Shown: positions 30,761 to 45,500, numbered from the stretch's first letter. The stretch: DNA of 64,000 nucleotides from Dipylidium caninum (GCA_017562135.1 QEYB01001208.1:62001-126000), one strand, 5' to 3'. Notes: a model not told the origin generated them from the sequence alone. A program made the numbers and translations.

Positions 30761-33087
30761 CCGAGTGTGTTTTCGATTTGAGGAGGAAATGAGGGCGTGC
30801 GCGAAAAAATACAACCTTCCAGTCCCCAACGACCAACCAGTCGGCTACAACTTCGGCTACGGCTCCCTGAATGAAACGGAGGAGATGTGCCGGTATCTTG
30901 TCCTTTGGGTCGCATTTGATGCCATTTCCACTGCCTCCCTCACCCACCTAAACGCCCTCGGAAACCGCCTTCCGGGGGGAAAGCCACTGAGGGCAGATTA
31001 GCATGTACCAAGTTGGCCAAACGTGTTTAAATGTTACCTGTTTGTTAGGCGCTTGCGCATCGGAAAGGTGGAAGTGACAGTCGGCGTCTAAGTGGGCACA
31101 AATGTGAAATGTTCTTAAATGAATGCACGCCGATTCAGCCTCTCGTGCTCCCCTTTTTTCTCCACTTCGTAAGCGCTGCTTGTTGAGAACTCCTCCAATA
31201 GGTCACTGTTGAAAGTCGTTTCGCTGAAATACCTATGAAATTCACTTTGCTGTATCGTCTAACCCTTGTTTTTGCATGTCAATCTTCCTTTTAATTCATT
31301 TTACATAAGAACTTTGTTACAACGAGACTCGTTCTGATCTGATATTGTTTGTATGCGTGCAGTGAACAAAGAGAAATTCCCAGTGGGAGTTTTAGTAGGA
31401 GATATTAGAGGCAAATGCCACGAATCACCTGATTTCCCCTCCGGGAAATGAAAACGCATTAGTGCGAGGAGCGGTGCCTTGCCCAGCCCGGGCTCTCTGC
31501 GGAAGCAGAGCTCTTCGCCCCGCCTTCCCAAAGATGATGAAATAAACAGCAGCAAAGTGCTCGCTTGCCTTGGCAATGGCCAGTTTGCATTAGGTCAGAG
31601 AAGAAGCCTCACCTTCGCCCACTGACTGCGGAAAGGTGATCAGGACGCGGAGGCAGTTTGGATGTTGGCTTTGTGCCCAGGAGGGGCGCAGCAGGCTGGG
31701 GGGAAACACTCGCCCACGATGGATGGTGTACCTGGCGTAAACCTCCTCCCCTTGCAGGACTCGCGGCCACATCACCATTTTTCAATGCATGAAACGCGTT
31801 TTGGAGAAGAAGTGCAGAAACAACGCCGAGGAGCGCTACCTCAAAACCATCTGGTCCTTTACGCTCGACACCCGACGATCTGAACAGGCTGCGACGTACT
31901 TATGCAAGGAGCATAACCTTCAGAGTATGTTGCACTCGCCCGTCTTAACACTTTTGAAAGATTTGCATGCGGTTTTGTCTGCAGTCCATTTCCAGTATAC
32001 TTGGGAAGCATTTCTGCTGCAGAGTAGCTTGAAATGTACCGCTGAGGACATTCCAAAGGCCATGTCAATCCTATCATATTCTCTTATCATTTCGAAAAAT
32101 GTGTGTGTGTAAAACTTTATACGTATCAGCGCAGTAATCAGACAAAACTGCCCAATCACCTCGAAGGTGAAAAGTGTCCATCCGAAGGCGGTTGCCACTC
32201 TCGGGTTCCTCGTCCTCCGGTCTGTCGAGGACGCAGGACGTCGAGACCGTCGGCAAAGAGCCCGGCCATTCATCGTAACACTGAATGACTCTTGGCCGCT
32301 TTAAAAGGAGGAGATCACCAGGAGGCGGGCACCGCTGTCCTCTCAACCAAAGTAAATGTCCCTTCACACCGCTGACTTAGGGAGTCCACGGGGCCAGGCC
32401 TTTTACCTGCACACCAAACCACAACCTCTTGTTATCCGGCTTACAGAAGTGCATCGGCACTAGTCGCTCCGGCTCTCCGCGTAGGCCTCCATTAATGCCC
32501 CACATTCCTTTGTTATTTTGGCTTTTGAAATACTTGAGGAAATTCCTATCTCTTCAGCTTTACCGAGGCACTGCGCTTATTTTTTCAGAGTCAGTTAGAA
32601 GTAGAGTCCAAAATATTTTTGTGAGGCGAATTTTCGCTTACAAACAGTAAAGAAAAGGCAGAAACAACGTGAAAGATAATATGTCCAGAGAATCGGAGCG
32701 GAGGCTTTTGCAGGCAAGCCTCTCTTGCCGAGGGTACAGGAGGCAGCTGTACCTTTCGCCTCCCGCTAATTGCCCCGATACTAGCAGTGAACCCCGCACT
32801 CTCGCCCAGTCCACATATTTCTTCCCCGATGTGGTTCCAACGGGCAAGTAAGGAACACGCCTTTCAAAAGGTCAGGCGTTCGAGGAGATGTTAGCGCCGA
32901 CACATCGACTCCAAATTTATATGTCCTAACATTTTTGACCAGTGGGTCGCACTACCGGTCTACCGGGCTGTGTGTTGTTTCCCCCATCCTCCCATTTGTC
33001 TCCGACGGCATGAGCGGCTGCGCAAGCATATTCGGGCAGGAGTCCCTTTGAAATGATTGTGGCACTGCGCTCGCTCTCACCGTTAAA

Positions 33088-33133
<46 letters not shown>

Positions 33134-36100
33134 ACATGTTGGGAAGCGTCGTCAGTGTTTTAACAGGCCTGGCCCACGGCACAAGTAGTTTGTTTAAAGT
33201 CGGTTCACAGAGTTGTGCATTAAATTGCCTCTAGTTTTCCGACGTCACAAAAATGGCTGTCTTCGGATACAGGAGAAAAGGGCTGAGATTTGTGCACAAA
33301 TGCGGAACTCCACAATGTCGGAGGTGGTGAATGCGCTGCGATGTGAGTCGTCCAGGTCGTACGCCACTCCGGAAATGTATTTGGACCGATTGAAATCCAT
33401 TCTGGAAAAGTATGAATGCAAGTGAGTCTTCTTATTTGCCCAAATTTGTAGCTTGAGCCTTATTGAGAGTCATAACTCGGACTCGGGAGAAAGCCCAACT
33501 GAGACGGCAACAAACACCATTAAAGAGCGCATTTTGTGGCGTTTCTTTGACCTGACCTCCCCCTTATTCTGCTCGTACAGCGTCCACACTAGGCTTTTTC
33601 AACTGAAAAATTTGTATTCAGGCGAGTTTTTGGTGAGTGTCGAGGTAGCCAGGCACCGGGCAAATTTGCTGCATCAGTTGTTATAGTCTCGAAAATGTCG
33701 TTGTCAGTAAACTTGCAGATTTGCCTGCGTTTTGGCATCACATTTTTAAGTTACGAGGCTGATAGCACGAGGCAAGAATAATGGAAAGCAGCGTCTTACT
33801 GCCTGCCCCCGTCCTCCAGGCCGCTGACGCACAGGCGATGCGTTTATTTTTATAACCCTTCGGGCGAAAGCACAAGATAAAGTGACACATGCGTAGCCGT
33901 TCTGGTGCACAGGCCGGGGGCTTTCTCAAGGCATTCGGGCCTTCCCACCCAACCGAAGGTCCCCGACGTCGAGGAGTGCGAGCACCTGTGACCGCGACGT
34001 CGAGGAGTGCGAGCACCTGTGACCGCGACTCTCGGTGTCTCTCAGGGCCGCCACTATTGCGCGGGTGTTCAAAAACAAAAGTAGACATTTCGCCTAAGGC
34101 ACTCGGACTGCCTCATCTCCATTTGAATTGAGGAGCTTCGGGGCAGGAGTCTCTGCCGTCAGCGGAAACGTGGGTGGAGGATGGGAGTAGTTGCATATGT
34201 CAAGTATATTTCAAGAGAAAATAAGTGTGGTAACGTACCAGACCGTTAAGGTTTCAGCTTTTTAGCCCAAATAAATCACTATCTTAATTGCATACGACTG
34301 TCTCTATCGCGAATTCCGAGTAACGCTTTTAGGGGAAATGTTAAGATAGCTTATCATGACACTCAACACTTGTCCGAATAATCGGGATGAGAAGCGCTCT
34401 CCCGGGACGCACTGAAGGGAGAACGAGGAGGATGAGGGCACAGGCACCTCACGCTGCCTGGCTCAGCGACGCTTGGGGGGTGGTGGCACGTCTCCGTCGG
34501 AGGATACCTTGTGCTCCTAACGCTAGTGTCCAACTTCTTTCTCATTAGTGGACCACCGTCTTGAGTCCTTCCCATAAGAATTTCAACCGTTATTTGCACA
34601 AAAAAGGATTCCGAGTGCATAACAAGGCTCTACGCACCTATCAAATGATGGTTTTTATTAAACAGATCTATTAAGGCGAAATTGGATTGCCTTTACAATC
34701 TCCTACGTGACACGTGTCACCCCGACGCGACCCTGCTCATTCTGAACTACTTTAAGGAGACCCTTCCGCCAGGTTGCGTTTTCTCGCCGTCAGCGGAAGC
34801 GGTCCGCAGAGCCCCATGGAGCCCCTCGCCGCCACTCTTGCCGCCGTTCGCGCCGTCCTCGAACTCACCCTCGCAGTCGTCGGCCCGCCGGAGGACTCAT
34901 GCCGAGATCATGAGCGACTTTCCTCACGCCCCCCGCTACGTCAACGACGGCCTCTACGAAGATCGGGCCGCCGTACACCTCACTTCCTCCGGGAGGCTTT
35001 TGACACTCTATTCAGTACTGAATCTCACTGCACTTTTCGCGATTTTGTCCGCGTGAAAATATTACGTCAGAATATTTTTATCTCCTCAGTCCAAATTCAT
35101 TTCATAACTAAATAACGGTGACGGAACTCACGTCTTCTGGACATCCACTGGCTGAGGGAGCATCATGAGCCACGATATGCTCTCCACGGCTTCCCATCTC
35201 ATATGACTTGGCCAAGAAGATTCACAATTTACACATAAAAGCGTCCGCTCTCTGTCAGTAAAGTGTAAGCGACATCATGGAATGGATGGCAGGCGCGGGG
35301 CAGACGACGTAGGTGCGTACGAGCAATGAAGAGGGAAAATCCGCCAGCCAATTTGAGCAGAACCCAATCGGCACATGATTTGGGCACAACAGCACCGTCG
35401 AAGAAGAGCACAAATGGGAGCTTGACTTAAGAGCGGATCACGACGATGGTGGAGGTGTACGTGAGAAGGCGGCCGTCACGACACTTTCACAGGCGTTCCA
35501 GTAAGATGGAAAGACATGCCGAGGTTGGGGATTTCTGAAGTACTGGAAAGTCCGACTCTTTCAAGTGGGCATTCAGCCGCTTAAAACAGGAAATTTGAGC
35601 CTGATTCAGTTAGACTGTTTATGTTAGACAGTACGGTATGACACAACTCAGTCTGCCCTGGAAGATCGGCATTGGTGCTGGTCTCCCATCATCCACGTAG
35701 CTTTTGAACGGGTCTTCGCCCCTGTCATTAAAGCCCTCGACTCACTCACTTCATCACCCTCGCGATCGCCACGAGAGAGGACATTTCAAAGTACCTTACC
35801 ACATGACGCCTAATTGCCAAATTACTCTCCAGTGCATGCTACGTGTTCGTTCGCCTATCGCCTGGACGCGTTGGTCGTCTTGAGGCTCCTTCGTGCCCAC
35901 CGGGGATCGCAGAGCGAAACCCAGGACGCTGTCACCAACGCAGTCGCTCAGGCTGCTGTGTGACGGTTTCATGACTAGAGGCAGCACACGAGAAGATGTC
36001 TTTTCAAACAAACCTCCGTTCTTGCATTATTAACCAACTGGCCCAGCGCAGTAACGAGCCCTGCTGTTGCCTGCAAGCGCCCACTCTCGGGTGGACGACG

Positions 36101-39100
36101 CATCACCGGAAAAACTAGAGGGGACATCAACCTGAGGCAGGCACATATTCATGCCCGCTTCCACCAATCGGCCTGGTCATGCTCTGGGAGACGATGAAAT
36201 ATAATTCTCCGTGTCCTGCAGCGGCGTAGGGCTACGCCTTCCACGGCGGCATGGCCTCCTCACCACCCGAGGCGGATTTGCGAGAGCCGCTTGGGCACTG
36301 GACAAGTCTCCGGCGTTTCATTTTTGTGCGTTAAATGCCTCAGCCATTTAGGAGAAGCTGATCCACGCCCCGCAAGGTTTGACGGGGGAGCTAGCGGGGA
36401 GTGGAGTCTCAGAGAGGGATGTTAAAGTAACTTCTAGTGGGTCACTTGAGGTGACAGCGAAAGACGTTGACGAGTGAATGGAAATTATCATTCACCCAAC
36501 ACCATCGTGGTGCCACCACTCGGTGACATGTCGTCCGCACTGCCGACCCGCAGCCCGCACACTGCTGCGTTGTCCGTTGTCGCGGCGACTAGGAGCACCC
36601 GAATTGGGAGCAAAAATAAACCAATGATAAAAAATTTTGACCTTGAGATCCTCAAATGATCTCAATAATTAATTTGCGCGAAGCTTTACATTCTCCCTCA
36701 GGGAATATCAACTCCTCCAATCCGCATGGTTCCACCTTCCATCTGCATTATTCAGAATTTACATACAAAAGTGTCACTGGGATGACTTTTTGTGTGCTGA
36801 CACTTATCATTGTGCAATATGGCTTTTCATGGCTAAGCGACGATTGCGGGGCTGCTTTTTACCACCACAAAATTAATCATTTGCGAATTGAGGCGAGAGG
36901 AGTTCCCGTCCGCCGAAGAGGACATTCAGCATTCGGTAACGCTGGACGGGTGGGGGGAGTAGCAGATCTGGCGAAAGTCGCTTGCCCTGGCACGAGTCAG
37001 ACGGAGGATCACTCGGGCGGCCCTTCACTTGTCCACTCTGGCAACCAGGGGAGTGTGCCGTCTCCCCGGCAAAACATTTTCAATTCTCCCGAGTGCGCCA
37101 ATCGCCTGTCTGGTCGATTGTGGGGCGCAGCCTCAGTCCCCGGTGCACGGGCGGACGGCCGCGCTCCCCTCCGCCGGCATTACAGTCCGTCTCGACTGCT
37201 CCCCAATAGTGAGCAAATGCATGTCCAAAATTCATTGAGCACTACATGATGGGAACTCTGTAAAACATCTAATTAAAAAGGGTAGAAAAACTACTTAGCG
37301 GAGGGGGATTAATGCGAGCTGAAAGGCAAATGGATATACATTAGTGGAACCCCTCTAATTCGCGTCAGTATGAGCATCCACCTTACACGTCTCATCTAAT
37401 TTAACACTCTCGGGCTAAACCGCCTCCACACCCTGTCTTCGGGGCTAGGGCGCTGAGCGTGGGGAAGACGAGCAGCGCACATCCTCCTCCGCGTTAGTCC
37501 CTTGACAAGGGTGCGCAGATCACACCTCAACCGTTGACTTTAATGCCTTAATGGGTGGCACTGGCGGGGTGGAGAAGGTTTACACGGCAACCTCCACCTC
37601 CGAGGCGTGGTTTAATCACCCACTTTCGAGCATTGAAGTCGCTCGCGTGCAGGCTCACCGAGTTACTCTTCAAGTGTAAATTCTTCTCCTTGTGCACCCC
37701 AGCGCATCATCTCCATAGTCACTGCTTCAGTTCTACCTGATATTAACTTACTGGCAGGTAGATCTCGCATTCTCGTCCACCGATACGAACATGCCAACTC
37801 GCTATTCCTGAAAGCAAAATCGTCCCTCGGCGTGGCGTGCACTGCAAGCCTAACTAGTCCACTCACTTGCTTGTTGCGCCACAATTCCCCAGAGGTGGGT
37901 GACAGGCTTTTCCAAAGAAGCTATGTTCAACTTATTTGCTCACTCGTATTTTTTCGCGAGAGAAACTGAGAAGTTCTCTTTCAACCTCGCGAGGGGCTCG
38001 CACAAGGTGATGCTGGACAGGGACGGCTTGGAGAGTGACAACTTAAAAAGTAGATTAGGACATGAGACAAGGATGTGACGGTGCCCAGCTTCCCCTTGCG
38101 CACTTCTCAAAAATGCTGCGTCTTCGCAGGCTTGTCGGGTAATGAGCCTCCTGCAGAAAATATCCAACGTGGTTAAACCGCATCAGCTCGGAGATATGTT
38201 CTTCGACTTGAATATGGCAAGAGAAGTAGCTGACCACCTTTCGGAGACACAGAACCCGTCTTTTTCGGCTATGAACCGGCTGCTGATCGCATCAGAATCG
38301 CACGACCATGCCTATAGCCATCTCCTGACACTGCTAGCTTTGTGGAATATGGAGGTTTGGAAAATTCTCCCCCCCCAATTAAATGGAGCAAAATCGCCCT
38401 ATTTGGCTGTGTCAGAGCATCGTGATGGAACCGTCGTTAATGATGTAAGCAAGACAGCTCCGTGGGAGGAAAGAAAAGGCCAGTCCATCAACAAGTTTAT
38501 GTCCGATATAAAGCCGTCTTGGCCTTTCACATTCCAGTCAAATTGTCTTCCCAAGCAACCGACAATCTCCTTCTGGTGATATTGCCACGCCGAGCGCTTC
38601 CGATCAGGGTGCCCTCGTCTGTGCACAGGAGCAAATCCACGCTCTACTCCTCCCCAACCACATGCTCCCGCCTCATTCATCCCTTCATCATCTCATTCAT
38701 CTCCGAGGCTACCCTGCCCTCCCCCAAACGAGGAGAGGAACCGAAGGACCGGCAGGAGAAAGTCTTCGAGGAGAAAGTCGCACCAGTGAGGAGTGGCCTT
38801 TCTATGGAGGACAATAGTGCCCTGTGTTCACTGTACCAAGCGAGGTGGAGCATCAAGCGCCGGTCGGAGAGCGGTCCACAACTACCCTTCGCCTCCAGAG
38901 ACTTTTGCGAGGCCCGTAGTTAGAGCAACAGTAGCAAAGAATGAACGCCACTGCAAAGAATTGCTTTGTTGGCACGTGCTTGTTGAAAACACCGTAAATG
39001 GGTGCACAAAGTGCAGTTCTTCTGCCATTGGCGCTCCCCACCCACGACCGCTTATTGCGTCTCCTCCGCTTAAAACGTCAATTCACCACCCTTATCGTAT

Positions 39101-42100
39101 GAGGTGGCCCATTAACCAGCAGGTAGAGAATTTTCCCCTCAAAAATGGAAGTCACTGCATTTGTCTTTCAAATTCACTCAAGTTTACAGCCTTAAATGAC
39201 TCACTTGTAATCGTTTCAGTGCATCGAGAGAAAACGGTGTAGAGAGAAGCGGGGAGGGGGCGGAATCGACGTGGTGAGGGCTAAGACGGACGACGGAAAG
39301 GACGGGGTTGTTTTGCCTCGGCGTGTCGTATTACGCAGGTGGTTGATTGGAGTTGGTGGTGAACCTTCATGGTCCATAAAGGCGCGCAGAGTACGCGAAG
39401 CTGAACAGGCCTGTCGGCCTCATGGCGGGGTATCAAGGAAACAAATTGTCACTTTGCTGCTGTTTTCGCCTGACAATTTGCAGCCGAGGATTTGACCAGC
39501 CTCAGTGCCCCTACGCGCAGCTTGTCGGAAGCGTCTAAAATGAGATTTGGGGTGGAACGCAGGCGGACTAGATGAAGTCGTTGCGGAGGAGGCGCTCGAA
39601 CGCATAAACATTTCCTCGGAGCGCCCTATTGCGGCTTTGTGTGCTCCTCCTCTGCTTTAACCACTGCTCCCACGCAGCATCGCCGTTTGCCCTCGTGTCT
39701 GCGTTGTACCATGCTGAGGCGAATTGTTTTGCCTCATCAGCCCAAACGGAAGTGCCCTGCGGCCTTTCGCCCCTACAAATTGGGCGACCAGTTGTTGGGA
39801 AAATTCGTGATCTCTCCCTTCATCCGCTACGCCTCACAGCACCTTTTTGCGGAATTTGTTACCCAACCCGGATTTTGCGGGAATTTTCCCTTTTGGTAGT
39901 TCTCGTGTTCAGCTTCTCATGCGACCTGTTAGACGACCTTGTCTCGAGACAAGCGCTTCAACACCAAGTGGTGAGAGGTGGAGAGAATTTTTTGGGAGCT
40001 TCACAACCCAAATGCAAATTTACGCGGGAGCCTTGTTAACACAATTAACTTCCTCCGTGATGCACTTGTGCCACTGGACCTTCCCAACATAGAGTCTGGC
40101 AGACTATCCGAGCACAATTAGTGCCACCAGCTCAACCAACTAACCACATTTTGGAGAAGAGCGCAGGGCATCTGGCCCCATCCGCGTTCACGATACAATG
40201 CTCCGCCCCCCCCCCCGCCCCACCATTGCGTTTTGTACAGTTATCGTCTCATACACAACAAGAGCCCGCTTTGCTAACTGCTAGGCGTGCAACCACTCGC
40301 CTCCAAAGAAGGTTTAAATGCGCGAACGCGAAGTATATTCCCCACGTGTGTGGGCATTTAATCGTTTGTAATGACAGCAGCATCACCTTCTTCCCCGGCG
40401 CTGGCACTTCGGCTGCCGAGCCTGTGCTTGGAATCCGAATGAAGACGGTGGGACGAAGAGCCGCCCGTCCCGCGGCTGCCACTGTGGCCGACCCTCCATC
40501 CTCCGGCCTGGAATGCTCGGTGTCCCTAACCCTTCACCGGGTTACGCTTCATGGTGCGAACCCCGGGAGTAACTTGACGACATACTGTCGGAGTGAGTGA
40601 CACCGCCTCCAGCACTTGAGCAGGACTTTTAAAATTTTCCATAGAACAGAGACTGGCGGTAAAATCGCCGACGGCTTGCGCCATTTGCATGTCACCCGGA
40701 GGGACCACAAAAATGTACACTCGTGGTAAATTGGGGAAAGCGGGTGTTATCGGAGGCCAGTCAAAAAGCAGTGCAACTCAGAGGAGAGCGGCCTGGGTAA
40801 ATGTGAAGTCCTTTTTGCGGGGGAATGAGAAGAGGCAACATTTAGTTTGCTATTGCTTTTTGGCCTGATTAGTTTGTCATTAGCATGTTGCGTGTGTCAA
40901 CCAATGAAGGGCGAGTTGGCGGAAAATGACCGCCAAGAACTTAAGCGGACACTGCGGTTGCACGCGAAAAATTCTTTCTGACTTGGAGGGCCAATTTTAA
41001 ACAGCGAACATCAAATTACCTGTCTTCACATGATAAATGCACTGCTTCTCATTGCAACGTCGAGGCTCGCCGTAAAATTGTACTTCCTGGTCAATTCTGA
41101 GGCAGCCTAAATGGATAATGGAAGTGGTAGACTGCGGCGCTTTGGTCGATTACCACGGGTGCCTAGGACCACTTTGCCTCAAAAGCATGATGAATATATG
41201 GTGGGCAAAAGCTAAACACGTCCAAAGCCTCTATGGGGAAATATTACGCTTACCAGAATTAGAGGTATGTAGAAGAAATCGGGGTGTTGACAGCGCTGTT
41301 GCAGCTGACAGCGACTTGAAACTTCGAAACAATGGGGGATGAAGACTCTGCTTCATGTTGAAATGTCAAATTCCTTTCATTCCAATCATAAAAACGCAGT
41401 ACAAATTAGGTAGATGGGTATAATAATTCAGTGTGTCAAATTTTATGTTGCCAAACTTTCACCATCGCCATAATCCCCATCTCCACCACCACCACCACCA
41501 CCACCGTCATCGTCATCATCATCATGACTGTTGCTACTGCCGCCGTCAGCCTCATCAGCGTGGCCGTAGGGAGCGTCCGCGCCAACCACCGCCCTGCCGC
41601 GGATGTCTGAGGCGTGTAACAGCACACCGCCCCAGCACTCGCCGCAGGAGGCCTCAATGCGCGCCAGGCACACACGTCGAACGCGTCTGCGTAGTGGGAA
41701 AAGCCAGCCCGGACATCACGCTAAGAACATCGTGGAAACTCCTTGTGAACCTTCTCCCCTTATTCCCGAAACCATGGCGCCCGTTAAGCTTGTACTTTGC
41801 AAAATAATTTTAATTTACCGAAGCAAATTTTTTATTTCCTAACAAATTATTATGTCCACTTACCGAAAAGTTGCAAAAGAAGCGGTTGTGGAAGGTTGTA
41901 AAATTTTCACAAGTCCTTAAAACAGTGTGACATACATTTGATTCTTAATGCCTGCCTTTTCCTAGCATCTCACGCCGTAAATAACTTTGGGCCGGCCGCA
42001 ACGACCGTCCCGTCCCTCTGACGCTTACCAAATCACATTCAAAAACGGCGCACTCAAGGACGCTCTTCGGCCGTCCGAAGTCTGGCATTAGGACCCAGTG

Positions 42101-42510
42101 GCTGCTGGAGCTTACATTTGGTGGCCAGTTGTGAACAGTTAACTGACTTCCTTTAGATGGCGGTCAACTAAGTGCTTCAGTCCCCTATCATTTTCAGGTT
42201 AAGCAGATCGCCAAACCCCCTGACATGCACTTTGAAACGCTCTACCCAGGCGCCCTTTCGCGCAGGAGGCAGTCGGTGAGCGGGAATCGTGGAGGCGAGT
42301 CTCTTCCCTTCCTCCCGTCCTTCGCAACAGGACGAGATCCCGACCGTGTGTTTGGCGAGCAGTAATTGTACGCAACGCGCATACTTTTGCTCCAAGTGTG
42401 AGATGACACTGACAGACTGCTCTTTCATCACCCCTTCCAGTCCGCTCTCTCCTCTCCACCGTTCTCTCGGCTTGACCAACAACCGGACAGAAACATATTT
42501 GCATTATTAA
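30761..42510 (+). CDS. Unrecognised gene, 7 in-phase exons, Cys-rich C-terminus
   Basis: I do not recognise the family. Predicted exons are 30761-30892, 31758-31924, 33235-33421, 34666-35014, 38130-38354, 42198-42275 and 42331-42510. The six junctions agree in phase (CG|G, A|TT, AA|A, then three at codon borders), giving about 438 residues ending in a stop. The first exon begins mid-codon, so upstream exons are missing. Early exons are charged and helical, for example FEEEMRACAKKYNLPVPND and FQCMKRVLEKKCRNNAEER, then YATPEMYLDRLKSILEKYEC. Exon 4 carries a Pro/Ser-rich linker and HAEIMSDFPHAPRYVNDGLY. Exon 5 is helical, including VMSLLQKISNVVKPHQLGDM. The C-terminus has a possible metal-binding cluster, CLASSNCTQRAYFCSKCE, ending TETYLHY. 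No membrane segments or signal peptide are seen. Extra exons may exist in the 3.1-kb and 3.8-kb introns. Exon 4 could also end at 34772. Confidence 0.6.
33091..33130 (+). repeat. (TG)n microsatellite
   Basis: An uninterrupted run of about 20 TG dinucleotides within an intron of the plus-strand gene, upstream of the exon at 33235. Confidence 0.95.
33964..34025. repeat. 31-bp direct tandem duplication
   Basis: Two adjacent identical copies of a 31-nt unit beginning CGACGTCGAGGAGTGCGAGC (33964-33994 and 33995-34025), inside an intron. Identity suggests recent slippage or an assembly duplication. Confidence 0.9.
41489..41526 (+). repeat. CAC/CAT trinucleotide repeat
   Basis: A run of CAC units, then GTCATCGTCATCATCATCATGAC. 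Open frames through it give poly-His or Asp/Gly/Val runs and are not believed to be coding. Confidence 0.85.
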
Positions 42511-45500
42511 CAAATGAATTAATAGTTGCGGTAAGAGGCAAGGTGACAATGTGACACTACTGTACTCTCAAATCTTTTTATCCGATTTATACTTTGTTAA
42601 CTGTTGCGGTGAACACCTTGGTCAAAAGGCGACTTGCTACTTCCTTATTTGCCTTCTTAAGTAAAGTCAGAGTTTGTGCCAACCCGGTGGCTCCGCCGAG
42701 GGCCACATGACTTTACGAGGGGGCGAGTGCGGTCAAAAAGAGTCCCCTCTTCCTCTGCCTCGTGATGTGACACACTGACTTGGAGTCCCAAATCCGCGCC
42801 CACTGGCTGAACTAGAGCGTTGGCCGCTTCCTTCCATACCACCAATCGTCCTAATCGTCCACACCTTCCTCAAATGTGGGGTGCTGAACATCGACGCGCA
42901 TAGCGGACCGAGAACAATTTCGGCCCCTACATAAGCCTCCGGAGATCAGAAATCCCCGCGATAATCCACAGACCCCCGCATTTGACGTGAATCATCGGGC
43001 CGGTGCTAGTCAGACGTCCACAAGGTGGCAGATGGGTCAAAAGAAGGCAGGTCTGGCTGGAATGGAAGGGGCCGAAAAGGCATAAGCCGTTTTTGTAAAT
43101 GTCAACTGAAAGACTTCTTCCTCAGCCCCTGCCGTGCACCAACAGTCAAATGCTCTGCAGCCAGACTGAGGTGCGTCGACGAGGCCGCCATGAAGGTGAA
43201 TGCACGAAGACAATGGAGCCGGGACCGAGGTCGAGGGAAAGGGAGAAAACGACGCCACCTAACCAATAAGAGGTGACTGAAACGATCTTTACACAATGGT
43301 TTTTTGCGGTTTCTTTAGTAGTTCACTTATGCGGTCATGTCCCACTGTACAGTTCATTTTCTCGATAAACAAATAAAAACAGAATCAAACGAGTTAATAC
43401 CTTAACGCATTTCCGTTATGAGATGAGTTTGCATTCAAAGTGTCCAGCCGCGGGACGAAGTGTTCACTACCGCGAGGCCTTACAAAGACTTCATTTTCTG
43501 CTTTCGTCCAGCAAAGGCACCAAACGGCCATTTGAGCTCTTCGAGAGGTTTGTGCCACGGGCGGGCAGGCAACCGCGCCGCAGCCCGGTCTTCGTGGTGA
43601 GTCGCGGCTGCGCTCCGAGTCGGGAGCGAACGCGCCACACCCTGGAAGCGGCGGTCCGCGGAGACAGTTGCTCTCTCACGCCCCTCGCATGAGGATGCAG
43701 TTGGCGCTGTGTGCACAAGTGGAACTACTTGAAACCGTAGCAAACTGACGATAAATTAAATGCTACGAGTCTCCTGCACGCTAACCTCACATTCTAGTTA
43801 AAAGGACTCGCTAATAGCAATTTACTTGTCAAAGTGATTGCCTCGTAGTAAACCCGTAAATTTGGCTTTAACAGCATCCGAAATAAAGTTGAGGTTGCAG
43901 GAAAGGAGGAGGCGATTTTGATTTACTTGCTGCAAGAGTTCATCACTATTTGTACTTTGGCGTATCTTGTCCTCCTCGTCAGAAAATGCACAGGCAGAAT
44001 TGTCTACTGTAATTCCCCACGTCTGAGTAGACACAAAGTACCTGACACTGAAGTAGACAATGACAAAGTGGCTGTGAGAGAATGACAACCCCCATGGGGA
44101 AGAATGTTCCTCAGAAGAGGTGCACACCCACTCGTGGAAGCCTTAAAGACCTCCGCGCTGTCAGCGGGTGCTCCACAGCGGTTTGTCGGCATCAACCGCT
44201 TCCTTGACAAATGGAGGCGGTAGCCTCTGACAAGTCCGCCCGAAACACCTGCGCAATCGTCTTAAAACTCCCCAAATTTGCCACAAGGCAGGTATCATTT
44301 GGCGAGAAAATGCAGCCATTACTTATAATGTTTGAACCATTTGGTCCACGTTGCGTGCAGTTGTAAGTGGTACTAAATATAACAGAAAACACCCCTGCCC
44401 GAACAAAAACTCCTCTCACGAACGCTGCCATTATGGCTACACGAACAGTAAACCGCGTTTATTTCCTTTCTGAAGTTCGTCGGCACAACGCGACCGACCC
44501 CCTTCGCCGTGGATCGCAGCGCTGCTGGGCTGATGCGCCTCGACTCAGTCGCTGTAGAGTCGCCAACTGGGTCTTGACCTGATACTTTGCCTCACTTAAC
44601 TTAGTTCGGAAAAGTTTCAGCACATTCCGCTCATTTTTGCGTTACGCAAAAGGTGTTTGTTTTTGCTGTGGGGACTATTTACAATTAGGGATGGTTTCGA
44701 CGGTATCGCGGTTGGTACGGCGATGCGGGGATTCCCGTTTAACTTTCCCCTTTGTGCAGCCTGCGGAAGGAGACACTGCGTCCTCCCACGGCGTGGAGCT
44801 ACGGTCGGCCCATGGCAATCCGGTTAACGCATCTACTCGGGCGCGGTATTCGCCCCTCGGCTCAGAGAAGGCAAAAATGTTTCCTCTCCACAAATATTCT
44901 TTTGCAGAACACTTGCACCCTATTTTTGTCGCCTAGTAAAACACTGTCCGTATTTTGATTCGGTCGCCAAGTAACCTTTCACCTCTCCCATTTTCCCAAG
45001 TCTACCAGTGCGCTGGTCGTCGAAGCTATTGAGGAAAAATTCGCCTTGTCGTCTCTAAACTGCGTCTGCGGTGTGGACGACTGCAGCTTCCCCCCTTATC
45101 TGTCTCGAAATAGCAGTCACTCAATTTATAAAAGCGCAAAAATGCGCATGCTGCATTTATCTTACTCACGATAACGCAATATTCCGTCCCTACTGCCTCT
45201 AGCAAAATCCAGCCTTTCCGCAGCGTGACGAGACTGTCGTTCACATGACAAAGTCAAGAAAAGGTAGAACTATCAAGGCCGAAACGGCTGCCCGCGCCTT
45301 CTCCATCCTCGCCAACTTCGCCACAACGGTGTCGAGGCGGTCGGGATGGCGCGCACACCGTCGTCTACTTCCGCCGAATGCACAGGGCTCTCGGTGCCCG
45401 GTCGCCATTCTCGCCGAGTTCGCCGTTCCCATGGAGAGGCCACGAGGCAGTTCCGCCGTGCACTGCGAATTTGCGCTAACACGCAATCGTGGCTCAGTTG

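Noticed and set aside
36656..37249. Plus-strand open frame of 197 codons inside the large intron of the 30.8-42.5 kb gene
   Set aside because: The start is AT-rich and the rest GC-rich with Arg/Pro/Gly-heavy content and no domain. It has no phase-consistent splice partners, so it was not counted as an exon.
40121..40600. Plus-strand frame of 159 codons ending near a GTGAGT
   Set aside because: The stretch before the donor (TLHRVTLHGANPGSNLTTYC) looks coding-like, but no acceptor and phase joined it to exons at 38354 or 42198, so it was left out.
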